Assembly: GCF_001605725.1 (NCBI RefSeq)
Contig: NZ_CP011530.1
Location: 2,790,001-2,854,000, forward strand
DNA length: 64,000 bases
Direction of reading: 5' to 3'
DNA from: Mycobacteroides immunogenum
GTDB lineage: Bacteria; Actinomycetota; Actinomycetes; Mycobacteriales; Mycobacteriaceae
A program made the translations under genes and the position numbers. The notes under the pieces were generated by a model. The model searched no databases. It was given only the letters and a program-made list of their open reading frames with translations, and was not told where the DNA came from. Below, one piece after another: positions 26,998 through 34,667 of this stretch (position 1 is the stretch's first letter; every line of letters begins with the position of its first letter).

Positions 26998-27385
26998 TGA
27001 TGACCCACCAGTTAAAACAGAGGGGTTTGAGCTCTGCGATGAGTCAATAGGAGTTCTTGAAATAATCACTCAACAGACTGCTCACTATTGGAAATCTCTC
27101 ACCGATAAGTGGGGGGTGGAAAACCCTCTGCCGCCATGGAAGACAAGCCTTGACGGTATGTGCGATGCCCTAGACGAGTCAGCGTGTAGAAACCCGGGCC
27201 AGATTCCTAGCTTCGTTGAACGCCGGCACGAGGAAGACGCACTGAATCAAGAGAAGTACTCAGAACTCCCCTATCCGGAGAACCAGCTTGTCTCCCTGGC
27301 TCATTCGTTGATCACGAGGGAAGTCTTCAGCGAAGAGGAACTGGCCCAGAAGCTTCAAGAAATACGGGAGCGGCTTTCAACCTAA
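26987..27385 (+). CDS. P15K-like thiocyanate hydrolase/nitrile hydratase activator
   Basis: 132 aa from a GTG with AAGGAGG nine bases upstream, inside the last codons of the gamma subunit gene. NHase accessory-protein pattern: PPWKTSLDGMCDALDES, FVERRHEEDALNQEKY, and LPYPENQLVSLAHSLI then SEEELAQKLQEIRERL, resembling the helical N-terminal half of NHase beta chains. Such activators deliver cobalt to, and help oxidise the cysteines of, the catalytic chain. Overlap with scnC supports coupled synthesis and assembly. Slightly longer than the usual 100-110 aa. Confidence 0.8.
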   Translation: MHANDDPPVKTEGFELCDESIGVLEIITQQTAHYWKSLTDKWGVENPLPPWKTSLDGMCDALDESACRNPGQIPSFVERRHEEDALNQEKYSELPYPENQLVSLAHSLITREVFSEEELAQKLQEIRERLST

Positions 27386-27654
27386 CCGAACGGAACATGT
27401 TGACTACCAATGCCATAGGCACATGCTTGGCATGAATGTTTGCTACCTCACGCATCTACCTAGGGCTTCTAATGCAGAGATGCTCGCCCATCAAGAGCTG
27501 AATCGGACGCGAGGAGCCTTCGCCCCATGAGCCTTCTGTTCGAGCCGTATCGGCTGCGCGACATCACTGCTCATCGTGTCAACTGACAAGCAGCGGCGGC
27601 TCGGATTCGTACTCAACGGGTGACGCTTGTTGAGGCCAGCCTGAACCTGCAATG

Positions 27655-28566
27655 TCAGTCACGCGCCTGTCGAGCGTATCGCCCTGGGGATATGCCGATG
27701 GCTGATTGAAACGCCTTGCTGAAGGCAGATGCAGACGAATACCCCACAGTGTCACTGACATTGGCTACGGAGTAACCGGGTTTACGCAGAAGATCGGCGG
27801 CATACATAACGCGTACCCATGTTACGAAATCAGCGACTGTAGCTCCTGTGTCGCTGCGAAATCGTCTTACCAACGTGGACCGGGAAACGCAGCAGACTTC
27901 TGCGATACGGTCGACTGTCCATTTCTCGCCCGGTTGAGCGACAACTGCCGCTATTGCGGCTCTCACTGCAGTATCTGTTGCTTTGAGAATGCTCGGGACG
28001 TGGTCGGTCGAATCAACTTGCAAGGCAAGCACAAGAAGCACTTGCGCTAAGGAATCGAGCATCACGGACGCGCCCAGTTTGTCGTTGTCTGCCGCGAGCC
28101 GCAGCAGCGACACCAGATCACGAAAGCCACTCGGCGATGCCTCCGCAACGTTGACTTGCAGGGGGTTCGGAATGCCGGCCAGGAACACATGTCCAGCCCC
28201 AGTCTCGAACGAGTAGTGGCCGCAGAATAAGTCAATTGTGGGAACAGCGCTGCCTACTACAACATGCGCAAGGGCCTGGCCGTAGTGCACAGACACCGAC
28301 TCTCTCGGTTGTCCCGCGTTTGCGTTACCACTGATCCGTATCTCATGTTCTTGCCCGCGCGGCAGTAGCAGGAAGTCTCCAGCTCGCATCGCCAATATGC
28401 GCTCATTTAGAACGATGTCGCACTGCCCCTCGACAACTAGATGAAACGGGGCAGTAGATCCGGACACCGCGTCGTGGAAGCGGCGCGCGCCCGCGGGCAG
28501 CTGACACCGCGTGTCGATACGCGCACCGGGCTGAGATTGCCGCAAGAGCTTACTTAGCCAATCCAT
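27655..28566 (-). CDS. AraC-family regulator with cupin sensor, RclR-like
   Basis: 303 aa from ATG 28566 (MDWLSKLL), a start that aligns with E. coli RclR (MDALSRLL as I recall it); an in-frame start at 28635 adds 23 residues. Cys21 (IDTRC) falls at the same position as the reactive-chlorine-sensing Cys21 of RclR, and C115 (LFCGHY) matches the position of the second RclR cysteine (CG motif). A cupin_6 sensor domain fills about 1-180, then two AraC HTHs (WTVDRIAEVCCVSRSTLVRRF; YSVANVSDTVGYSSASAFSKAF). It is divergent from the RclC-like gene. It likely activates that gene, and perhaps the thiocyanate operon, on HOCl or HOSCN exposure; this is inferred. Confidence 0.8.
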   Translation of the reverse strand: MDWLSKLLRQSQPGARIDTRCQLPAGARRFHDAVSGSTAPFHLVVEGQCDIVLNERILAMRAGDFLLLPRGQEHEIRISGNANAGQPRESVSVHYGQALAHVVVGSAVPTIDLFCGHYSFETGAGHVFLAGIPNPLQVNVAEASPSGFRDLVSLLRLAADNDKLGASVMLDSLAQVLLVLALQVDSTDHVPSILKATDTAVRAAIAAVVAQPGEKWTVDRIAEVCCVSRSTLVRRFRSDTGATVADFVTWVRVMYAADLLRKPGYSVANVSDTVGYSSASAFSKAFQSAIGISPGRYARQARD

Positions 28567-28735
28567 ACCGATCTCATCCGCCAAAATTGAGCCGATTAAG
28601 CATGATAGTGAGTCAATTATGCGTTGATAACTCACCTATGCCAAGGCATTTTGGGTGTGGCGACGTAGCCACGGGGCGTCTGCCAAACCAAGCGCCCAGT
28701 AAACCCATGGACAGTGCAACAGGAGTCGGATCATC

Positions 28736-29317
28736 ATGACGGATCTCATAAACACAATCGCGCGACAGACAGTTCGACTAGACCGCCTCGCCACCTTCCT
28801 TACCCGGCTGGGACTTGTCATTGTGACCCTGTGGATTGGTGGCCTGAAAGTCACTAGCTACGAGGCCGAGGGCATCGTGCCGTTCGTCGCTAACAGCCCA
28901 TTTCTTAGCTGGATGTTGAAAACTCCTAGCGGCTACCCACTGCACCGGACTCCCGAAGGTGCGGTCAACGGGGACAACATGAGTTGGCACTTACAAAATG
29001 GGACGTACACCACCTCCATGATTATCGGGGCATGCATCGTGACCATCGGAATCATGATCGCTCTAGGCTTCGCCTACCCTGCCGCCGGAATGATCGGTGG
29101 ACTGCTACTGGCAGGGATGAGTCTTGTTACACTCTCCTTCCTCGTAACGACACCGGAAGTGTGGGTTCCGGACCTTGGATCAAGCACCCACGGATTTCCG
29201 TTCTTGGCCGCACCAGGACGCCTTGTAATTAAGGACGCGATCATGCTCGGGGCCTCTCTATGGACCGCCGCCGATTCAGCCAAAAGATTCCTGGCTGACC
29301 GACATGAGGTTCTGTAG
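28736..29317 (+). CDS. DUF417 / RclC-like inner membrane protein
   Basis: 193 aa with four hydrophobic segments (about 22-42, 90-110, 112-135, 165-185) and the DUF417 pattern: LVIVTLWIGGLKVTSYEAEGIVPFVANSPFLSW near the N-terminus (shown only in part here), PEVWVP, and GRLVIKDAIMLG at the end. E. coli RclC of the reactive chlorine resistance operon is in this family; its molecular job is not known. It is divergent from the RclR-like regulator with 170 bases between. No RclA-type flavin reductase is present in this window. Confidence 0.85.
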   Translation: MTDLINTIARQTVRLDRLATFLTRLGLVIVTLWIGGLKVTSYEAEGIVPFVANSPFLSWMLKTPSGYPLHRTPEGAVNGDNMSWHLQNGTYTTSMIIGACIVTIGIMIALGFAYPAAGMIGGLLLAGMSLVTLSFLVTTPEVWVPDLGSSTHGFPFLAAPGRLVIKDAIMLGASLWTAADSAKRFLADRHEVL

Positions 29318-29582
29318 CCGAAAATACTTTGCCACAGAAGACAGAAGCGTTAGATCGAGTTGTGCACAACCGACAAGCTTGCTCACGGACATCAACTCCC
29401 GATCGAGTAGTGGCGTCAGCAGCTCAAGCTGAGAGCGGGCCTTACCCGCGTGCTTCCTGCCGGCGTCGCGTCGCGAAGTAGAGCGCGTCTGCGGCCGCCA
29501 TGAACTCGTCGAGCGGTTCCTGGAATGTGTCCCCATTTTCTCCACCGCCCCAGGTCAACTGGGTGCATGGGCGCATCATCAG

Positions 29583-29924
29583 TCAGCCACTTGGTTTGGA
29601 GTTTTCTGGCAGGGACGGCGCTGGTCTGTAGCGCACCGTCGAGACAGCTGCGATGGAGCGGCCAAGGACTGCGGCAACACGCCGTACGGGAACTGATCGG
29701 TTGTTTGCCAATGAAGTTTCGTCGGCGCTCCAGGTACGGTTCGGCGCGCCGCGCTCCTCCAGCTCGTCGACGCAGTAGCTTGACCAGCTCTCATCTGCCA
29801 TTCGATTGATCTCGCGCCACCGAGAACGTTCGGCCTTACCGATGCGTCGCATGCGACCACATTCTGCCGTCCAACACTGTTGGCACCGGCAACCCGATTG
29901 AAAACCCGCCAGGCCATGAATCAT
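29583..29924 (-). CDS. Small Cys/HTH protein of actinobacterial/phage type
   Basis: 113 aa. Starts MIHGLAGFQSGCRCQQC, like the HGxxGYxxGCRCxxC opening common in small actinobacterial and actinophage proteins. A Trp-centred helical unit follows (RTWSADETSLANN, then RRVAAVLGRSIAAV), which could be DNA-binding like the protein at 6500-6784. Its ATG overlaps the stop of the upstream frame (29921-30253) as ATGA. The function is unknown; reality is supported by the pattern and the coupling. Confidence 0.5.
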   Translation of the reverse strand: MIHGLAGFQSGCRCQQCWTAECGRMRRIGKAERSRWREINRMADESWSSYCVDELEERGAPNRTWSADETSLANNRSVPVRRVAAVLGRSIAAVSTVRYRPAPSLPENSKPSG

Positions 29925-30253
29925 GGCAATCGCCTTGGGTGCCCTCGCCCAACGTCAGGGTGCTGCTGTTTTTGATCACCGGAGGCGTCGAATCGATCCA
30001 GGCGTTCAAACAGCCACTGATGCGGCTTTCGATAACACAGCCACGACGGTGGATCCGGCACAACAGGGGGCGAGGAACTTCCCGTCGCGACTATCGCGAC
30101 TCTGTTGTCGGACGAATAGAAGACTTGGACCACGCACGAGGGGTCTGCCTCCGTAAGAACCGGGGTGACAACCTCGGATGCCCAGATCAGTAATCGATCG
30201 AGTTGGTTCACGGCAGCAACCACCTCCCACATCGTGGTGCGGTAGTCACTCAT
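29921..30253 (-). CDS. Hypothetical protein coupled to the small HTH protein
   Basis: 110 aa. The first 80 residues look like a small globular protein (WEVVAAVNQLDRLLIWASEV, then hydrophobic strand-like VQVFYSSDNRVAIVATG), while the last 25 are polar and basic and may come from a frameshift. The stop overlaps the next start (ATGA). I do not recognise it. Confidence 0.4.
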   Translation of the reverse strand: MSDYRTTMWEVVAAVNQLDRLLIWASEVVTPVLTEADPSCVVQVFYSSDNRVAIVATGSSSPPVVPDPPSWLCYRKPHQWLFERLDRFDASGDQKQQHPDVGRGHPRRLP

Positions 30254-30484
30254 AACTGCGCGAACACCCGTCTGGAAAATGCGTACTCAATTTATCAACC
30301 ACCATTCCGTCTGGTGTTTTCAATGCGACAAGCACACAGATCTATGTATGTGCGCCCTGTCGCAAAAGGACTCTGTTGCAGAGTACTTCGATGCGGCACC
30401 TCGAAATGCTTGGAAACCGATACTTTTGAGTCTAGTTATGGTCAGGAATGGACCATCGATACACATTCCTCGGGCCTGGGTGGT

Positions 30485-30798
30485 TCACCACAGCCCCTGA
30501 TGGGCACGCCGAAACGCGCCAGGCTGGCACTCGGTCATTCGATGGAAATGCTTACTAAAATTTGTCGCCTCACTGAATCCCAGCTTTCGTGCAATAGTCG
30601 ATACAGGAAGGTTCGTGTAGGTGAGCAGCCGCTTAGCCTCCAGGGCTATGCGGGTATCTATGAGTTCCTTCGCTGTGTGGCCGCTATCTTTGATGCAGGC
30701 GCGATTTAGAGTGCGCGCGGAATAGCCCAATACGTTGGCGTATTCATTCGTCGTATGAAGTCGCGTGAACGATTCTTCGAGTTCCCGGCGAAACAAGT
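30485..30798 (-). pseudogene. AraC-family regulator, C-terminal part (cut by ISL3)
   Basis: About 104 codons of an AraC HTH region: NVLGYSARTLNRACIKDSGH, then LPVSTIARKLGFSEATNFSKHF and a closing CQPGAFRR. It continues, in the same frame, the N-terminal part at 32189-32797 once the insertion element and one copy of the 8-bp duplication are removed, giving an intact 304-aa protein. It lacks its own start with ribosome site and so is probably silent. Confidence 0.85.
30791..30798. repeat. Target-site duplication, left copy
   Basis: AAACAAGT directly abuts the left inverted repeat of the ISL3 element; the identical octamer abuts the right end at 32189-32196. Eight bases is the normal duplication for ISL3 family insertions. 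Confidence 0.9.
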
Positions 30799-32188
30799 GG
30801 CTCTATTGCCATGAATGTGGATGACCTCATGTGTGGTATGGGAGTTCGAGGGTCACCGGTCCGCAGACGAGCATGATCATGGCGAGCGCGTTCTCGGCGT
30901 TGTGGAAGCCGTAGGCCCTGCGGATGATCAACCGGACCTTGTTGTTGAGCCCTTCGTGGCGGCCGTTGGCCAGTCCGCGCTCCACCGCGGCTTGGATGCC
31001 ATCGAGGTGTTTGTTGATGGTTCGGCCGACCTTGACGAACTGCGGGATCCGGCACCGCTGCGCCCATGAGCACCATTTCCCGAGCATGTCGGTGACGGTG
31101 TCGGCGTCAAGATCCCCGGCGAACACCGCCCGCAGCGATTCCTTCAGTTCGTAGGCGCGGACCAGTGCGCCGCCCTCGCGTTTGAGCTGGGCGAGGGTGG
31201 CTTTCTGTGTGTCGGTGAGGGATTCGGGGTTCTTCAGCAGCGCCCAGCGGGCTCCCTTGTAGGTTTTGGCGATCTGCTTGTCCGACAGTTTGCGCGCGGA
31301 CTGCCATACCTGACGGCGAACGTCGTCGAGGGCGTCGGTGGCTAGTTTGACGACATGGAACGGATCGAAGCAGATCACCGCCTGCGGGGCATGTGCGCGA
31401 ACGGATTTCGCGAATGCCGGCCCGAGGTCCATCGACACGGCCTCGATCTTCTTCGCGCCATCGGCGGGTAGGGCCGCGGTGAAGAACGCGTCGAGAGTGG
31501 CTGCCTTCTTGCCCGGCGCACCCCACACGATTGTGCCGGTGTCGTGGTCGGACACCAAAGTCAAATACTTGTGGTGCTTGCGCCAGGAGATCTCATCGAC
31601 GCCGATGTCGACCAGCCCGGCCAGCCGGTCGGGGTCCAGTTTCTCGGCCACGACGCGCGAACACATCGCCCCGACGGTGCGCCACGTGACGCGGCAGAAC
31701 GTCGACACCGTCTTCTTGTCACACTTGGCGGCCAGCCAGACCGCAAGGTCCTCGAAGTCGCGGGTGAACCCCGATCCCGGCCGCGCGAACGGCACTGACT
31801 CGGCCAGGACACCGTGCTCGGGGCAGCGCAACCGACGTCGCCGCAGTTTGAGCACACATACCCGCCCACTGAGGTCCAGGTGCCGCCACGCCGAATCCAC
31901 CATCCGTGTGTCGTAGCGGTGCCGGGTACGGAAATCGCAATGCGGACAGGACATCACCCGCTGTTGCGGGCGCACCCACACCGTCACCTTGTCGCCGCAC
32001 TCGACGTCGCGGACCGTGGTCTTCGGCAGGTCGAGGACACGGTTGAGTAAAGTGGTCGCGCGCACGGGCAAGCTCCTTGGTACGAGGTGTAGGAGCTTTC
32101 GAACCTATGAGCTACCCGTGCGCCCAGACCACTCCGCCACGCGAGACATAGCACACCCCACCCGACCCACATTCATGGCAATAGAGCC
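30799..32188 (-). mobile_element. Intact ISL3-family insertion sequence, 1390 bp
   Basis: Bounded by perfect 22-bp inverted repeats that begin GGCTCTATTGCCATGAATG, at 30799-30820 and (reverse complement) 32167-32188, with an 8-bp target duplication outside. Contains one complete transposase gene and no passenger gene. Exact repeats, intact transposase and clean duplication point to recent insertion. It interrupts an AraC gene in the middle. Confidence 0.93.
30827..32071 (-). CDS. ISL3-family transposase
   Basis: 414 aa. An N-terminal zinc-binding segment (CPHCDFRTRHRYD, and CPEHG near residue 85) and HTH precede the catalytic DDE domain: DIGVDEISWRKHHKYLTLV near 165-183 (first Asp), MDLGPAFAKSVRAHAP with second Asp near 245, and the terminal Glu probably in GRHEGLNNKVRLI near 385. 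Length and motifs match transposases of IS1096-like mycobacterial ISL3 elements. It ends 28 bases inside the left end and starts 117 bases inside the right end of the element. Confidence 0.93.
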   Translation of the reverse strand: MPVRATTLLNRVLDLPKTTVRDVECGDKVTVWVRPQQRVMSCPHCDFRTRHRYDTRMVDSAWRHLDLSGRVCVLKLRRRRLRCPEHGVLAESVPFARPGSGFTRDFEDLAVWLAAKCDKKTVSTFCRVTWRTVGAMCSRVVAEKLDPDRLAGLVDIGVDEISWRKHHKYLTLVSDHDTGTIVWGAPGKKAATLDAFFTAALPADGAKKIEAVSMDLGPAFAKSVRAHAPQAVICFDPFHVVKLATDALDDVRRQVWQSARKLSDKQIAKTYKGARWALLKNPESLTDTQKATLAQLKREGGALVRAYELKESLRAVFAGDLDADTVTDMLGKWCSWAQRCRIPQFVKVGRTINKHLDGIQAAVERGLANGRHEGLNNKVRLIIRRAYGFHNAENALAMIMLVCGPVTLELPYHT

Positions 32189-32196
32189 AAACAAGT
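32189..32196. repeat. Target-site duplication, right copy
   Basis: AAACAAGT next to the right inverted repeat of the ISL3 element, identical to 30791-30798. Confidence 0.9.
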
Positions 32197-32797
32197 GATA
32201 GGTCTGCGAGCACAGCACCACGACATCGGTTTGCTTCTCTGTCGCCATACGGGTGATCCGTAGAAGCAGCCCCGCCAGCAGCATCCGGACCAACTCGCAC
32301 GTGACGCCCGTGGCATCGCCGGCCGACTTGTCGTACTCGTCCGCAATCTCGGCGAAAGACTGGTCGCATGCGGTGAGCATGCCGCCTCCGAGCTGCCATT
32401 TCCGTGTACCGAAGGCGTCGTCGATCACGCTCGGCACACGGATGGCGAACCTCGTAGGACTTGAGCCGGTGAAACAGATTTGGATCGCGTCAGCCCACTC
32501 GACATCACCCTCCGGCGTGACGGGTATGTGCTGCACCTGGCCGGGCCGGGTGTAGAGGAGGGTCCCCGCGGGGCAGTCATATCGTTCAGAGTCGATGCCT
32601 ATGGTTGCGCTGCCCTTTCTGACAAGCAGAAGACGGTGCGCCGTCAGGTGGTGCGGTTCCGGCGGGGCGGCGAGCTCCTGCGTGCGGTGGACCTTGATCG
32701 AATGCTCGGGCCCTAGCTCGTCGCGCACCTTGTAGCTGAGCGCCGAGCGTCCCGACGCTGAACCGTCCTCGTTGGCGAGGTTCTGGTCATAACACAT
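32189..32797 (-). pseudogene. AraC-family regulator, N-terminal sensor part (cut by ISL3)
   Basis: 203 codons of cupin-like sensor domain (HRLLLVRKGSATIG, YDCPAGTLLYTRPGQVQHIP) ending at HLF, where the insertion sequence starts; reading into the element adds about 27 foreign residues before a stop at 32105. With the part at 30485-30798 it makes a 304-aa AraC protein. It probably once controlled the adjacent aldehyde dehydrogenase/decarboxylase operon, whose last gene ends 85 bases from its start. Loss of the HTH should abolish DNA binding. Confidence 0.85.
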
Positions 32798-32881
32798 GCA
32801 TACATTCTAATATAGCTATGTAAAATGCGAGGGTGGGTTGCTGACACCGGACTGATGCGTAGCCGCTCCCGGTCAAGACGG

Positions 32882-34339
32882 TCAATAGACTGATCGACGT
32901 TGTGCTGGTTGAACTGTCACCCAGCGTGTTTCGGTGAATGCATCGAGATTGGCGGTGCCACCGAAATGTGAGCCCACACCCGAAGCTTGGACTCCCCCCA
33001 TTGGGGCTAGCGGTGAGTCCGCAATGGTCTGGTTGTTGATATGCACTGCCCCGGTCGGAATTCGTTCTGCGATGTCAAGCGCCCTGGTGATGTCCGGGGT
33101 GAGGATGCCCAACGTCAGCCCATACTCGGAGTCGCACGCCATTGCTACTGCCTCTTCGTCGGAGGCAAAGGAACGCACCACCGCGACAGGTCCGAATATC
33201 TCGTTGGCGTACGCGGATGTCTGTGGGCCCACATTGGTCAGGACTGTGGGGCGATAGAAGAGTTCGTCATAGGTGCCGCCGGTTACCAGCGTGGCTCCCT
33301 GCTCCAGGCTTTCGAGGACCAGCGCATGGATACGATCGCGCTGGTGCGCATCGATGATCGGCCCGATCTCTACCTCGGGATCGGTGGGATCACCGATGCG
33401 CAGGTTTGCCGCTATTTGCGCGAGTCGCTCCACGTACGCGTCGACGACGTCCCGATGCACCAGGTGTCGTCCCGTAGCCATGCAGATCTGTCCCTGATGA
33501 AAGAAGGAGCCTCGCGCACCCATATGCGCCGCCCAGTCGATATCGACGCCGGGAAGGACCAGTAGCGCCGAGTTCCCTCCCAGCTCCAGGTGCGCCTTCG
33601 CGAAGTGGCGTGCGGCCGCTTGACCCACCGATCTGCCGGCCTTCGTCGAGCCGGTGAACGAGACCACATCGATTCCCGAATGGGCAACCAGCGCTTCACC
33701 TAATTCTGCTCCACCCGGGAGAACCGCCAAGATTCCCCGAGGTGCTCCTGCCGCTTCGAACGCCATCGCCAGCATCATTCCGCCCGACACCGCGGCACGC
33801 GGATCTGGCTTGAGAATGGCCGCATTACCCAGCGCTATCGCCGGTGCGATCGAGTGAATCGCTAGCTGTAGAGGTGCGTTGAATGGGGCGATCACGCCGA
33901 GAATTCCGGCGGGAGTCCGCACTGAATAGCTCATGTCACCACCGTTGGTGCTAATCATTTCGCCCGTTGGGTGCAGGGCCAATGCCGCTGCTGCGTAGCA
34001 CTCGCGGATGGCTAGGTCGGTCTCGAAGTTCGCCTTTTCATGGGTAGCGCCGCCTTCTCGTATCAGCCATCCCACGACGCCTTCCTTCATGGCGGTCAAT
34101 GCCTCTCCAACGCGTCGCAGCAGACCCGCGCGTCCTTCCGGGTCGACTGCGGCCCATGGCTGCTGGGCTGATTTCGCCAGGCTGACTGCATGTTCCAGGT
34201 CCGCGCCGCTGGCGAGGCCTATTTTCCCGAGGCTTGCCCCCGTGGCAGGTTCGGCAACATCAGCTGTGTCCCCAGCGCCGTCGACCCAGCCTCCGACGTA
34301 TATCTTTCGTTCCCACGGCGGTTGCTGTGGTGAGGTCAT
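32882..34339 (-). CDS. Aryl-aldehyde dehydrogenase (benzaldehyde/vanillin dehydrogenase-like)
   Basis: 485 aa, NAD(P)-dependent ALDH superfamily: oxidises an aldehyde to its acid. Visible are FTGSTKAGRSVG (cofactor loop, near residue 230), catalytic Glu in LELGGNSALLV near 252, catalytic Cys in HQGQICMATGRH near 285, and EIFGPVAVV near 385. Closest in style to benzaldehyde/vanillin/salicylaldehyde dehydrogenases. It is the last gene of the operon that encodes the VdcBCD-type decarboxylase, so an aromatic aldehyde to acid to decarboxylated phenol route is likely. Its upstream AraC regulator candidate is destroyed by an insertion. Confidence 0.9.
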   Translation of the reverse strand: MTSPQQPPWERKIYVGGWVDGAGDTADVAEPATGASLGKIGLASGADLEHAVSLAKSAQQPWAAVDPEGRAGLLRRVGEALTAMKEGVVGWLIREGGATHEKANFETDLAIRECYAAAALALHPTGEMISTNGGDMSYSVRTPAGILGVIAPFNAPLQLAIHSIAPAIALGNAAILKPDPRAAVSGGMMLAMAFEAAGAPRGILAVLPGGAELGEALVAHSGIDVVSFTGSTKAGRSVGQAAARHFAKAHLELGGNSALLVLPGVDIDWAAHMGARGSFFHQGQICMATGRHLVHRDVVDAYVERLAQIAANLRIGDPTDPEVEIGPIIDAHQRDRIHALVLESLEQGATLVTGGTYDELFYRPTVLTNVGPQTSAYANEIFGPVAVVRSFASDEEAVAMACDSEYGLTLGILTPDITRALDIAERIPTGAVHINNQTIADSPLAPMGGVQASGVGSHFGGTANLDAFTETRWVTVQPAQRRSVY

Positions 34340-34388
34340 CGCAGGGTTACCTTTCTATACTCTGTAGACATTTGATCTGGCCGTGCGG

Positions 34389-34640
34389 TCACGGCTGTTG
34401 CCGCAACGGCGGGATCGCCGGAACGTCGCGCGCACCGTCAATGCCGGCGCGAGTGAGGCGGAATTCACGGGGGTAACTAGCCCGGTCAGTGCGTCTGGCG
34501 GGCTCCGTCGAACGCCAGCAGTACAGGCAAGTTGCGCATTGATAGATCTGCCAGACCAACGGGACGGGCGATACCGCGATCACTGTCGCCGTCCCGTCTT
34601 CGCAACGTGGACAAGGTATTTGCACGCTATCCATGGTCAT
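34389..34640 (-). CDS. Small subunit of hydroxyarylic acid decarboxylase (VdcD/ShdD-like)
   Basis: 83 aa. The family pattern is complete: CPRCEDGTATVIAVSPVPLVWQIYQC begins with a Cys-x-x-Cys (residues 10-13), followed by CLYCW, SYPREFRLT and PAIPPL. These proteins accompany UbiD-type non-oxidative decarboxylases of vanillate or 4-hydroxybenzoate (Vdc, Shd, Bsd) and are needed for activity. AAAGGAGT precedes the ATG. It lies between UbiD-like and ALDH genes. Too small for most gene callers, but clear. Confidence 0.9.
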   Translation of the reverse strand: MTMDSVQIPCPRCEDGTATVIAVSPVPLVWQIYQCATCLYCWRSTEPARRTDRASYPREFRLTRAGIDGARDVPAIPPLRQQP

Positions 34641-34667
34641 CAGAACTCCTTTCGTTATCTACGGGCA

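Noticed and set aside
30203..30709. 168-codon plus-strand frame left of the insertion element
   Set aside because: It overlaps, antisense, the AraC C-terminal remnant, which has clear HTH motifs.
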